64,000 bases of DNA from Hygrocybe punicea. Lineage: Eukaryota; Basidiomycota; Agaricomycetes; Agaricales; Hygrophoraceae. Under the pieces are notes generated by a model, which was not told where the DNA came from, searched no databases, and worked only from the letters and a program-made list of their open reading frames with translations. Position 1 is the stretch's first letter; the number at the start of each line of letters is the position of its first letter. The stretch is from positions 5,828,001 to 5,892,000 of the forward strand of contig OY744470.1 of NCBI GenBank assembly GCA_963556145.1, read 5' to 3'. The position numbers and the translations under genes were made by a program. This document shows, in pieces, positions 1 through 11,249 of this stretch.

Positions 1-2
1 TA

Positions 3-2729
3 CCGCCCATGACCGAGCACTTGGCCGAGGCCTTTGGCGGCCACTCTTGCTACGCTTCCTTCGACCTCTTCGTCTCTTTCGACCAACCCCTCGTCCACCC
101 CTCATCTCGGGACTATATGACATTTCAGTCTCCACTCGGAACACTTCGACTTACGTGGATCGCTATGGGATACACAAATTCCCTGCAGATGTTACACGGT
201 GACTCCACGTACATCCTCTGTGACGAAATCCCTCATCTTGCTGTTCCATATATGGACGATATTCCCGTCAAAGGGCCTCCAACCCGCTACGAGCAACCCG
301 ACAGTACCTATGAGACCATACCCGAGAACCCGGCAATCCGACATTTTATTTGGGAGCACTTCCAAGGTGTCAACCGCGTCATCCAGCATTTCCGCTATGT
401 CAGCGGTACCTTCAACGGCAAGAAACTCGAGTTGTGTCGACCCTCACTCATCATTGTTGGACACTGATGCACATACGAAGGACGAGTAGCCAATGAGTTC
501 AAAGTGCAGAAGATTCGTGATTGGCCTATACCAACCAACCTCACCAAAGTTTGGGCCTTCCTTGGTATCTGTGGCGTCTTGCGCATTTTTATCAAAGACT
601 TCTCACTCCACTCCCGACCCCTTGTCCGTCTTACCCGCAAAGGGACACCCTTCAAATTTGGCGAAGAAGAATAGACCACCATCAACTACCTCAAAAACGC
701 TGTCATCACATTGCCAGCACTACGCGCTATCGATTACATGCGTGAATGGGAAGTGATTCTCGCCGTTGATTCCTCCGTCCTTGGAGTTGGCTTCGTTCTC
801 ATGCAAATCCGTGCGGACGGAAAGTGCTATCCGAATCGTTTTGGTTCAATATCGTGGAACGAACGTGAAGCCCGATACTCCCAGTCCAAGCTCGAACTTT
901 ACGGCCTCTTCAGGGCCCTCTGCGCCTACCAGATCTTTGTTATTGGTGTCCGCAATCTCACTGTTGAAGTCGACGCCAAATATATAAAAGGGATGCTCAA
1001 CAACCCTGACATCCAACCCAATGCGACGATCAACCAATGGAAAGCCGGCGTCCTCTTGTTCGATTTCAGACTGGTTCATGTACCCGCTTCCGCACACGGT
1101 GCACCCGACGGACTCTCCAGACGCCCCTGCGCTGCAGAAGACCCTGAGGAGATTGACGACTCCGACGATTGGCTCGACCACTCCTACGGTTTCTTTATGG
1201 AAGTCGTCAACTACCGACCCGTCCCCATGCCGTCTAAGCTGATTGCTGTATGCGGCCGCTGCCGTGCCACAGCCGACCGACTCCACGAGTTACCTGCCGT
1301 CCTCGTCTACACAAATCAGGAAGCCATTTCTGACATACTGCAATCCGATAAAGCCCGTGCGGCCAACGCTCATCTTGCCCTCGTCGAGACCTGGTTACGA
1401 GATCTAACCCGACCCACGAACTTCATGGATGACGAGTACTGTCTGTTCCTGAGATACTCCCTTGAGTTCTTCATCACCGATAACAAGCTTTGGCGCAAAG
1501 ACCGTCACGGAAAACACAAACTCGTCATACCGCCCGACCGTCAGCTTCAATTACTCAAAGATGCTCATGACTCTCTCGGCCATAAAGGCATATTCTCTGT
1601 CCGCGCCCGGCTACTCGACCGTTTCTGGTGGCCCCACCTTGACCACGACATTAAGTGGTACGTCCAGTCTTGCCATCAGTGCCAAGTATGGCAAATGCAT
1701 TATCACCACATTCCACCCACTGTCGCTACACCGGCCTTGCTATTTCGTAAAGCGTATGTCGACACAATGTTTATGCCACGATCCGGCAGCTATCAATACA
1801 TTGTCCAAGCCCGTTGCTCCCTGTCCGCCTACCCCAAGTTCCACATGTTATGCCGCGAGACCGGCTCCACCATTGGCACGTTCTTGTTCGAGGATATCTT
1901 ATGCCGTTGGGGCGCTCTCAAGGAAATCGTTACCGACAACGGCAAAGCCTTCGTAGAAGCTCTTGACTTTCTCACATCCCGCTACGGTATCCGGCACATC
2001 CGCATCTCGCCCTATAACTCACAAGCGAACGGACCCGTTGAACGCCGTCACCTAGATGTCCAGGAGGCCATTATGAAAAGTTGTGACAGAGATGAAAAGA
2101 AATGGCACACCGTTACCCATTCTGTATTTTGGGCCGAACGGGTCACTACACACAAAAGCCTCGGATACTTGTCCTACTACATCGCACATGGGGTAGAACC
2201 GCTTTTTCCATTCGATTTTGCCGAAGCTATGTACATGGTTCCAACGCAAGATACGATGTCTACAACCGACCTCATAGTCATCTGCGCCTGACAACTTCGT
2301 AAACGAGAAGCCGACCTCGATCGGGTCAAAGAAAAGCTTACCAAATCTCGGCTCACGTCCGCCCGGCAATTCGAGCAGAAATACGCCAACACAATCCAAG
2401 TCTTCAACTTCGAACCTGGTAACCTCGTTCTCGTCTGAAATTCACGTATTGAAATGTCTCTCAATCGTAAAGCAAAACCGCGGTACTTTGGACCCATGGT
2501 TGTTGTCAGGAAAACAGAAGGCGGATCCTACATACTAGCCGAACTTGACGGTGCGGTTTCTAAATCTCAATTTGCTGCTTTCTGAGTCGTACCCTACCAT
2601 GCCCGCTGGACAATATCGATACCGTTGGACGATTTCTTACAATATCCCGATGCTGACGATACCAATTCAAACGATCTTGATGATCCGACGTACCCACCCT
2701 CCATAGACTCCTCACCCGATGACAATTAA
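3..2729 (+). pseudogene. Ty3/gypsy retrotransposon pol relic (RT, RNase H, integrase), 5' end outside the window
   Basis: A single reading frame runs through the whole span and is broken by in-frame stops at 465 (TGA), 672 (TAG), 2289, 2436 and 2583 (all TGA), closing at TAA 2727-2729. Domains in order: reverse transcriptase with the YMDD active-site box at 249-260; an RNase H-like region from about 760 (AVDSSVLGVGF, then the VEVDAKYIKGML segment) to about 1120; an integrase HHCC zinc-binding module near 1555-1690 (H..H, then SCHQC); an integrase core with D in YVDTMF, D in TDNGKAF and E in GPVERRH, about 1755-2045; and a C-terminal tail to 2729. The element acts through reverse transcription in cytoplasmic particles and nuclear integration. 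Gag, protease and the 5' LTR are outside the window, and no convincing 3' LTR follows directly. The family assignment is established knowledge. Loss of function is seen directly in the stops. Confidence 0.93.
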
Positions 2730-2855
2730 GCATTTCCTTTATATTCTGTCCACGTGATACCCCTATTTTATTTAGTTCCTCTTAGTTTCCTAATGATATG
2801 ACGAATGATGCGAATAGTCCTATGTCTTTGGGAGCCGATCCAGTTGTTGCTGTTA
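2730..2855. other. pol 3' flank without a recognisable gene
   Basis: Short AT-richer stretch after the pol stop. A purine tract (TTTGGGAG near 2827-2834) could be a remnant polypurine tract, but no LTR start is recognisable before the foldback element begins. Confidence 0.3.
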
Positions 2856-3569
2856 TTTTAGTTAACTAAACCACAGCAATACTGTAAAAGCACAGTGCAC
2901 TTTCACCAGCAATTGCTGGGCCTTGCAAGTGCTGTAGGTAGTTAAACTGAGCTGTGTAGTAAAAGATACTGGTTTTACTAAGCCTGGTACTGGTGTGAAG
3001 GTTAGTTTTACTATGACCAGCAATTACTGGTGGGTAGTTTTACCATCCCTTGCATTTGCTGGAAGCTTAGTTTCACCATACATTGCACTTGCTGTGCAAG
3101 TGGTTTTACTGTGATCAGCACTTGCTGTGCACTCGTTTTACCATTACTGTGCCCAACGCTGGCAGCACACTAGTCCTAATATAATATAAAATGTAATTAT
3201 TATATAATAATTCCAGCTCAAATAATTCCACCTCAAATTATATTAGGAAAAGCAGTTGCAGCAAGTGCTGGGCATGGTAATGGTAAAACTGATGCACAGC
3301 AAGTGCTGATCACAGTAAAACCACTTGCACAGCAAGTGCAATGTATGGTGAAACTAAGCTTCCAGCAAATGCAAGGGATAGTAAAACTACCCACCAGTAA
3401 TTGCTAGTCATAGTAAAACTAACCTTCACACCAGTACCAGGCTTAGTAAAACCAGTATCTTTTACTACACAGCTCAGTTTAACTACCTACAGCACTTGCA
3501 AGGCCCAGCAATTGCTGGTGAAAGTGCACTGTGCTTTTACAGTATTGCTGTTGGTTTAGTTAACTAAAA
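2856..3569. mobile_element. 714-bp foldback/MITE-like element with ~330-bp inverted arms
   Basis: The left arm (2856 to about 3188) and right arm (about 3235 to 3569) are reverse complements with only scattered differences; a 46-bp AT-rich loop separates them. Both ends start TTTTAGTTAACTAAACC when read inwards, and the terminal TTAGTTAACTAA is itself a palindrome. The arms are built from alternating words: an AGTTTTACY/GGTAAAACT word and a dyad such as CAGCAATTGCTGG or CAGCAAGTGCTG, repeated every ~35-45 bp. No coding capacity. A target duplication is not clear (GCTGT occurs just outside both ends, offset), so the superfamily is unassigned. The repeated dyads look like binding sites for a transposase supplied in trans; that is inference. 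Confidence 0.85.
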
Positions 3570-3684
3570 CAGCTGTATGTATTGGCCGATCGGCTTTCCT
3601 TAGCTGGGTGAACAAGCTGATACATCTTTTATGTACACGATATATTTTTTTTTGTATATACACAGGCTCATTATTTTTTTCTAT

Positions 3685-5012
3685 TTACAGACGGCCGGTC
3701 TCGTAGTCCCACCTCAACATCACCAACCTTGAGGTCGACTGTTCAAGATCGACGCGGAGCCACTGGAATTCTTGACCGAAGTGGACGAGGTGACGGTTGA
3801 GGTTGGTGCCCAGGGCTCCCAGCTCCTCCGTAAGGACCGCCAGCCGCGCCGACACCTGCTTGTAATTCTCCATCGTCATGACAAATGGGTTTGCTGTCGA
3901 GGCCACCCTAGGCCTTTTCGTTGGCCGCTCTTCCTCTGACTCTTCCTCGTCTTCGTCATCGTCCTCGACCGATTCCACATCCTCGACCCGCAGTTTGCTC
4001 GTTGAGGCCCGGGCCAGCCTACTGCGGATCGGCTTTGTCGTGAATGACAATGGCTTCCTCGTGCCGACCGCGACCTCTTTGCCCTTTCCGGTATCCACCT
4101 TGCGCCGACCCCTGCCCATCCGGTGTGTAGCGTTAGTACACCTCTTCTTCAGCCTTTGGCACTGGTTGCAGACGTATCTGGTTACGCCCCAGCAAGCCTC
4201 TCCGGCCTTGACGCAGTTGGTGCAAGCCTGCAAATGAAATGGTTTGGTCAGCTATCAAAAGTCTCAGTAACGATGAACCAGTGCTCAAAGGAAAACTCAC
4301 CATTGTCTCCTCCAACTCCCAGATCACCACGGTCTCCGGCTGATCCCACTCTTGCTGACCCTCACCCTCACCCACCACAGCCGACCACGGACTGCCCTCT
4401 CGACCACCTGCGGCCGGTGGGCCCTCCTCGATAGACTTTTCCCTGCGTTCCTCACTAAGTTCGCACCGATACGCGGCCAACCCCCTCTCGACTCGGTCCG
4501 CCTCTTGGTTCCAGTGTTGCGACTCCTTTGCCCTTTCTAGGCTGTCTCGTCGTTCCTCAGACGCCGCTCGTCGTCTTTGTTCCTCCTCTTGGTCTTCGAA
4601 TGCCGCCAGCTGCTTCGCTTCTTTATCTCGGTTAGCCACCTCCTCCTCGTCTCGCCGTTTCACGTCAGCCACCTCCTGCTTCTCTCGTTCCGTCACCTCC
4701 TTCAGCCAATCCTCGACGTCCGTTGCGTACGACTGCCGGTCGGCCCACAGAGGCGGGGCTACTGGCACGATGCCTGCAGCCCGGAGCAATGTTAGTTGGG
4801 CTAGGACGCGGGTCATCGATTACAGTACTCACCATCGCCCTTTTACGGCCGGTCAACCATTGCCTCGCCAACCCCTCATTACCCTTGGTCATCGTCATGA
4901 ACCGGTCGTTGTGGAACTCGGCCACTGCATTGACGGCCTCTTCGTAGTCCAGCCGGATCTCAGGATCGATGCTGTCAATGAAGGAGTAATACGCATCATA
5001 GAGGTCGGACAT
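3685..5012 (-). CDS. Hypothetical coiled-coil protein with a C-terminal Cys cluster (3 exons, 399 aa)
   Basis: Model: exon 1 5012-4829, exon 2 4773-4301, exon 3 4227-3685. The exons sum to exactly 400 codons including the stop. Intron 2 (73 bp) has GTGAGT..TTTGCAG borders. Intron 1 needs the donor GTACTG; the stronger GTGAGT four bases upstream would break the frame. The N-terminus is helical (MSDLYDAYYSF). Residues ~75-190 are a charged E/R/K/Q coiled coil. Residues ~221-251 hold two C-x2-C-x6-C clusters (CTNCVKAGEAC and CNQCQRLKKRC), zinc-cluster-like. Then come a basic stretch, a short acidic block and a helical tail. From memory, similar proteins are common near retrotransposons in Agaricomycetes; no function is known to me. 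A nuclear location is plausible from the basic and Cys-rich parts, but that is inference. No internal stops, unlike its neighbours. Confidence 0.6.
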
Positions 5013-5098
5013 AGTGGACGTGTGATGGTGTGGAGGAAAAGTCGGATCAACAAAGAGATTTTTTTTATTTTTTTTACTTTGCCGTTGTTTGGCCGCTC

Positions 5099-5131
5099 AC
5101 GTGATTGGCCACACTCATGTGATTGGCCACA
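5099..5131 (-). promoter_or_regulatory. Two CCAAT boxes in a tandem 18-bp repeat upstream of the coiled-coil gene
   Basis: A GTGATTGGCCACACTCAT unit occurs twice in a row (with one difference). On the minus strand this gives two CCAAT cores (plus-strand ATTGG at 5104-5108 and 5122-5126), about 95-115 bp upstream of the ATG at 5012. The first copy also has a CACGTG E-box. The position and strand suit a promoter for the minus-strand gene; function is inferred. Confidence 0.4.
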
Positions 5132-5169
5132 CTCATGACCCGCATTTGGAGACCCCATATTCTCGACCA

Positions 5170-5941
5170 CGGATGGTCTCTATTAGAAGACCCAAGGAGA
5201 TGTAGAGGGTCCTCAACCCTCTGAGGCCATAAACTCGATATCTCACAAATCCGCTCGAACCCAACGTCTCTAGCAATCCACGCTCGAACCTGACGCAACC
5301 CGACGTAACCCGATGCATACCGACTTGCACGGCCACTCATGTACCTGGTCGGTCCACCTCCTAAAAATCACGGAACTTCAAATATCAAAGATAGATCTCA
5401 TCGGACTGGGATCCCAACATCGGACTTGCCTTATTTGTGCCTAGCATCTCCCTTATGGAGATATAGTAAAGTATATTGCATCTTTTATAGGTTTTTATAT
5501 CTTCCACCCATTTTCCCTGTCATGGTTGCCTTGCAACCCTCTTCCTACTTCTCCATTTTTATTCTCCTTTGTTTTCTCTCATCGGCTGAGGACTCTCATC
5601 CAAATCTAGGTACAGAAATTTGTAGTATAAAAAACGGTGCCCAAGCGCCGTCTCTGAATAAGAAACCAGTTCCCCCATTTCCTCTCTCTGAGAATTAGTA
5701 TCTCAGTAAAACCCATCGCACACATTACTCGTCGGTTTCCTTGACGCTCTCCCCGTTGTTCTACTGCCTTTATCTCTATGTCTCTCGTCACCCGACACCT
5801 AACCCGCCGTACCCGACATCATCGGCTTAAATCAGCTTCAATAGTTTTAGTAGTTTTACTCGGCAGCTCTCTACTCTTTCCTGTTTATCATCTCACTGAA
5901 GCTTGTTAGACTATTCCTAGTCACTTCTACGCTGACACCAC
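5170..5941 (+). repeat. LTR-like dispersed repeat fragments, interrupted at 5941 by the 7.1-kb element
   Basis: 5190-5340 shares blocks with 32926-33130 (GTAGAGGGTC, CTCTGAG, CTCGATAT, the CGTAACCCGA series), so it is a dispersed repeat. A TATAAAA box lies near 5629, followed 25-45 bp later by CTGAATAAG, as in an LTR R/U5 region. 5780-5941 shares blocks with the reverse complement of 54140-54425, including AACCCGCCGTACCCGACATC and AGTCACTTCTACGCTGACAC. That homology resumes after the big element at 13027 (GGTTAGGATCTTTATT). No gene seen. Assignment to an LTR family is inference. Confidence 0.5.
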
Positions 5942-5999
5942 CAGTAGACCCAGTCGTTTTGGTTAACCCGATCACAGATATAGTTGCAAAAGGTAGGTA

Positions 6000-7850
6000 C
6001 ACATAGCACAGTTGCTTGCTGGGGGGGTAGGTTAACCCAAAAGACAGCACTTGCTGGGGAAATGTGGTGTGGTAGGTTGACCCAGGTACAGCTCTTGCTG
6101 GTCAAGGGTGGCTGGTTGGGTCAACCTGGTGTCAGCTCTGCCATGGAGTCGGTTAACCCAGGGCAGCTATTCCAGGATGGTTGGGTTGACCCAGGCCCAG
6201 CTGTTCAAGCCACGTGGGTTGACCTGGCTGCAGTTACTGTTGCAGCACTGGGTTGACCCCAGTCCAGCTCTTGCTGCAGGCTGGGGTTGACCTAGATGCA
6301 GCTGTTGCTGCAGAACTGGGTTGACTAGGGCCCAGCACTTGCTGGAGGGTGGGGTGACTGGGGTCCAGCTCTTGCTGCAGCACCGGGTCAACCAAGGGCC
6401 AGTTATTGCTGCAGCATTGGGTTGACCTGGTCCAGCACCTGCTGCAGGGCATGGGTTGACCAGGATCCAGCTATTGCTGCAGCACTTGGTTGACCCTGGC
6501 CCAGCACTTGCTGCAGGGTAGGTTGACCAGGGTCCAGCTATTGCTGCAGCACTGGGTTGACCCAGGTCCAGCACCTGCTGCAGGGCTTGGGTTGACCGGG
6601 AGCCAGTGATTGCTGCAGCACTGGGTTGACCTGGCCCCAGTTCTTGCTGCAGCACCGGGTCAACCCAGGGCCAGTTATTGCTGCAGCATTGGGTGGACCC
6701 AGGTCCAGCACCTGCTGCAGGGCTTGGGTTGACCGGGATCCAGCTGTTGCTGCACCACCAGGTCGACCTGGGCCCAGCTATTGCTGCTGCATTGGGTTGA
6801 CCTGGGCCAGATACTGCTGCAGCATTGGGTCGACCTGGTCCCAGCTCTTGCTGCAGCATTGGGTTGACCTGGCCCTAGCTCTGGCTGCAGAACCGGGTCA
6901 ACCCAGGGCCAGCTATTGCTGCAGCATTGGGTTGACCTGGTCCAGCACCTGCTGCAGGGCATGGGTTGACCGGGATCCAGCTATTGCTGCAGCACTTGGT
7001 TGACCCTGGCCCAGCACTTGCTGCAGGGTAGGTTGACCAGGGTCCAGCTATTGCTGCAGCACTGGGTTGACCCAGGTCCAGCACCTGCTGCAGGGCTTGG
7101 GTTGACCGGGAGCAAGTGATTGCCACAGCACTGGGTCAACCTGGGCCCAGCTCTTGCTGCAGCATTGGGTCAACCCAGGTCCAGCACCTGCTGCAGGGCA
7201 TGGGTTGACCGGGATCCAGCTATTGCTGCAGCACTTGGTTGACCCTGGCCCAGCACTTGCTGCAGGGTAGGTTGACCAGGGTCCAGCTATTGCTGCAGCA
7301 CTGGGTTGACCCAGGTCCAGCACCTGCTGCAGGGCTTGGGTTGACCGGGAGCCAGTGATTGCTGCAGCACTGGGTTGACCTGGCCCCAGTTCTTGCTGCA
7401 GCACCGGGTCAACCCAGGGCCAGTTATTGCTGCAGCATTGGGTGGACCCAGGTCCAGCACCTGCTGCAGGGCTTGGGTTGACCAGGATCCAGCTATTGCT
7501 GCAGCACCAGGTCGACCTGGGCCCAGCTATTGCTGCAACATTGGGTCAACCTGGGCCAGCTATTGCTGCAGGATTGGGTTGACCTGGCCCCAGCTCTTGC
7601 TGCAGCACTGGGTTGACCCAGGTCCAGCACTTGCTGCAGGATAGGTTGCCAGGGGCACAGCTCATTCTGCAGCATTGGGTTGATCCTGGACCCACTGATG
7701 GGGCAGGCTTGGGTTCACCAGGGTCCGGCTATTGCTCCAGCACTGCATTGCCATGCCCAGCTTTTGCTGCAGAAATGGGTTGACCCTGGCCCAGCTCTCC
7801 CTCCAGCATTGGGTTGACCAGTGTCCAGCTCTTGCTGAAATGTGGGCTCA
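6000..7850. repeat. Subterminal minisatellite array, left arm (~34-bp units)
   Basis: More than fifty imperfect units of about 32-35 bp. Each unit joins a GGGTTGACC or GGGTCAACC word to a dyad such as CCAGCTATTGCTGCAG or CCAGCACCTGCTGCAG; PstI-type CTGCAG recurs. Units occur in higher-order blocks (CACCTGCTG, TATTGCTG and CACTTGCTG types follow each other). The long Ala/Gly/Gln/Ser/Pro-rich open frames on both strands here are a by-product of the repeat and not genes. Confidence 0.9.
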
Positions 7851-8569
7851 TGTCGGTCGACAGGCTTGCATCACATCCCACTTTGCCTGCATGTATTTCA
7901 TGTTCCAAACATTGCCAGAGCCCACACCAGCTCAAGCCAATATTTATTCAGAAACTGCCATATAAAGTAATCAAAGAGGGAAGGTGGAGGCAGGAGGAAA
8001 GGGCAGCAGGGAGAGGGAGAGGGAGCAGGGGTGGGATGTACATACCTCTTGCGTTTCCGTCATCCTCATCGTCTTCGTCTGCATCTCTGCCGTCCTCGTC
8101 CCATCGTCCTCATCTGTGTCTCCACCATCCTCATCCCCATCACTGTCGTACCCATTCCCATCATTCCCATCATCATCATCTATCATCCTCATTGTCGTCA
8201 TCATCCGCATCTCCATCCCCGTCCTCGTTCTCATCGTCACCTGGATGGTTGTCGTCGTCCCCCAGATGGTCGTCATCGTCTCTGTCGTCCTGTCGTCCCG
8301 TCGCTATCCTTCTCCGCCCTGTCGTCCCCTTGCCGGCTGTCTGTGACCTGGTTGACTGTCCTCGTTGTTGCCGTCATGGTTGTCTCGGCTGTCCATCCTG
8401 GTCGTTGGCGCACCCTCGTACCTGGCCTCATGGCCTCGTTTCCGCCATCCTCACGGTGGCCATTTTTGTCGGCTTCCATTCTGTTTGCTGGCGTGTTGTG
8501 TTCTGCTGTTGGGTGTTCGGAATCGCCTGTTTGGCGTAGGGTAGCTGCAAAAGGTCAACAATTAGTAAA

Positions 8570-8950
8570 GAACACAAGTGAAAATCAGAAATTTACCTCG
8601 GGTGCTCCTCTGCACCCATCTCCCGTTGTTGACGCGTTGTTGAAAACAAGGAGTCGAAGCTTGAACTCGCGCGGGAAAGCCAACCGGCAGTTGCCAATTT
8701 CCCAAACGTGTTCGAGTTGCCAAACATGGAAGTGTCACTGAAGCTTTTGAATCTTCTAGCATGCACAACAATGCATGCATACCCGAAGTGAGATCCTCAA
8801 AAGGTGTAAATATGGTATATCTACCCTCATACCAAAATTTGTATTTTATTCGGCCCTGCATCAAGAGCTATTCACAATTTATTCCATTCCTCTGCCAGAA
8901 TTGGACCCTTAATGATCTAACTTTGTCTTAAAAATCTGAAATTAATCTAA
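8570..8950 (+). repeat. Inner module copy 1 of the palindromic element, with a candidate 51-bp intron on the minus strand
   Basis: This segment shares ordered blocks with 9595-9890 in the same orientation (GTTGCCAATT..CCCAAACG, AATTTTGTATTTTATT, CTGCCA..GGACCCTT), so the spacer holds a diverged direct copy of the arm's inner end. On the minus strand a donor (GAG|GTAAAT) and acceptor (TTTTGCAG) frame a 51-bp gap, then an open region that continues into an Asp-rich, frame-broken low-complexity tract (about 8040-8330 in the left arm, 10770-11060 in the right arm). This may be a decayed captured gene; no family is recognised. Confidence 0.45.
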
Positions 8951-9205
8951 GGAGTACTTGAATGAGTACTCATTGTGGTACACATAAGTGCCTGATTGTT
9001 GGTGGACCAGGACCTTTGTTTCAGCCAAGCAAATGTACAGAATTGTGCATTGTGGCTGACCCATCAACCAAGTCCGAACTTCAAGTTCAGCTTTACTTTG
9101 AACCTTTCATTTCTTGGCTACAACAGATTCTGGGACCACCAAGTGCCAGGCACTGATCATCAATACAATAGATACTTTACATAGTAGTTTCACAATTATT
9201 CTCAT

Positions 9206-9405
9206 NNNNNNNNNNNNNNNNNNNNNNNNNNNNNNNNNNNNNNNNNNNNNNNNNNNNNNNNNNNNNNNNNNNNNNNNNNNNNNNNNNNNNNNNNNNNNNN
9301 NNNNNNNNNNNNNNNNNNNNNNNNNNNNNNNNNNNNNNNNNNNNNNNNNNNNNNNNNNNNNNNNNNNNNNNNNNNNNNNNNNNNNNNNNNNNNNNNNNNN
9401 NNNNN
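9206..9405. other. Assembly gap (200 N) at the inner end of the left arm
   Basis: Exactly 200 N, probably a scaffold gap of arbitrary size. The left arm's homology runs right up to the first N, so the arm may continue into the gap. The right arm's match ends at 9892. Confidence 0.99.
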
Positions 9406-9890
9406 TTATTGTTTTTATGAAGGACTTTCTCACTGCCGTGCCTGGAATTGACCGCAACACGCATGCCTGCGCCATGTCACATCAACGCCCAACTGAAGGG
9501 CTGAAACGGCAGATGGCAGGCAACGACGAGGGACAGAGGCGAAGAGGGCACTTACCTTCTACTTGATTTTGCTGCTGTTGCTGTTCTCGTGGACGCATCG
9601 TGGAGTACGCGACGATTTGAACCCACGCCGGAGGTTGCCAATTGCCCAAACGGGCGCGAGTTGCCTTATAATGTAACCAAGATCTTACTTTTCTCAGTGT
9701 AATTGCATGGAGAACAACAACTGTGTAGCACATTTAAGACCATGTAGGGATAGAATTAGCCTCTAACTACATCCTCCCCAAATTTTGTATTTTATTATGG
9801 CATACATAGAGAGATATACATGATTCATTGATACCTCCCTGCCAATTTCGGACCCTTCAAATGCTACTTTACCAATATTGCTCTGAAAAA
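9406..9890. repeat. Spacer of the palindrome: diverged module copy 2
   Basis: Non-palindromic spacer. 9595-9890 is a diverged direct copy of 8570-8950. A GTTCAAATC block on the minus strand (about 9612-9620) fits the tRNA/SINE B-box consensus, but no full tRNA folds out by eye. A GTAAG donor on the minus strand lies at about 9556. No confident gene. Confidence 0.5.
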
Positions 9891-11249
9891 TATGAGAATA
9901 ATTGTGAAACTACTATGTAAAGTATCTATTGTATTGATGATCAGTGCCTGGCACTTGGTGGTCCCAGAATCTGTTGTAGCCAAGAAATGAAAGGTTCAAA
10001 GTAAAGCTGAACTTGAAGTTCGGACTTGGTTGATGGGTCAGCCACAATGCACAATTCTGTACATTTGCTTGGCTGAAACAAAGGTCCTGGTCCACCAACA
10101 ATCAGGCACTTATGTGTACCACAATGAGTACTCATTCAAGTACTCCTTAGATTAATTTCAGATTTTTAAGACAAAGTTAGATCATTAAGGGTCCAATTCT
10201 GGCAGAGGAATGGAATAAATTGTGAATAGCTCTTGATGCAGGGCCGAATAAAATACAAATTTTGGTATGAGGGTAGATATACCATATTTACACCTTTTGA
10301 GGATCTCACTTCGGGTATGCATGCATTGTTGTGCATGCTAGAAGATTCAAAAGCTTCAGTGACACTTCCATGTTTGGCAACTCGAACACGTTTGGGAAAT
10401 TGGCAACTGCCGGTTGGCTTTCCCGCGCGAGTTCAAGCTTCGACTCCTTGTTTTCAACAACGCGTCAACAACGGGAGATGGGTGCAGAGGAGCACCCGAG
10501 GTAAATTTCTGATTTTCACTTGTGTTCTTTACTAATTGTTGACCTTTTGCAGCTACCCTACGCCAAACAGGCGATTCCGAACACCCAACAGCAGAACACA
10601 ACACGCCAGCAAACAGAATGGAAGCCGACAAAAATGGCCACCGTGAGGATGGCGGAAACGAGGCCATGAGGCCAGGTACGAGGGTGCGCCAACGACCAGG
10701 ATGGACAGCCGAGACAACCATGACGGCAACAACGAGGACAGTCAACCAGGTCACAGACAGCCGGCAAGGGGACGACAGGGCGGAGAAGGATAGCGACGGG
10801 ACGACAGGACGACAGAGACGATGACGACCATCTGGGGGACGACGACAACCATCCAGGTGACGATGAGAACGAGGACGGGGATGGAGATGCGGATGATGAC
10901 GACAATGAGGATGATAGATGATGATGATGGGAATGATGGGAATGGGTACGACAGTGATGGGGATGAGGATGGTGGAGACACAGATGAGGACGATGGGACG
11001 AGGACGGCAGAGATGCAGACGAAGACGATGAGGATGACGGAAACGCAAGAGGTATGTACATCCCACCCCTGCTCCCTCTCCCTCTCCCTGCTGCCCTTTC
11101 CTCCTGCCTCCACCTTCCCTCTTTGATTACTTTATATGGCAGTTTCTGAATAAATATTGGCTTGAGCTGGTGTGGGCTCTGGCAATGTTTGGAACATGAA
11201 ATACATGCAGGCAAAGTGGGATGTGATGCAAGCCTGTCGACCGACATGA

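Noticed and set aside
6167..6859. 230-codon Gly/Pro/Gln/Ala frame and similar frames in both arms of the palindrome
   Set aside because: A by-product of the ~34-bp units having a length near a multiple of three; overlapping frames on both strands; no domain.
7814..8741. Ser/His/Pro-rich frames of 236-241 codons (and their inverted copies at 10356-11283)
   Set aside because: They are the antisense of an Asp/Glu-coding low-complexity tract; splice signals lie on the opposite strand.
9600..9700. tRNA gene (minus) suggested by GTTCAAATC
   Set aside because: No convincing A box, anticodon arm or acceptor pairing; kept only as a possible SINE hint.
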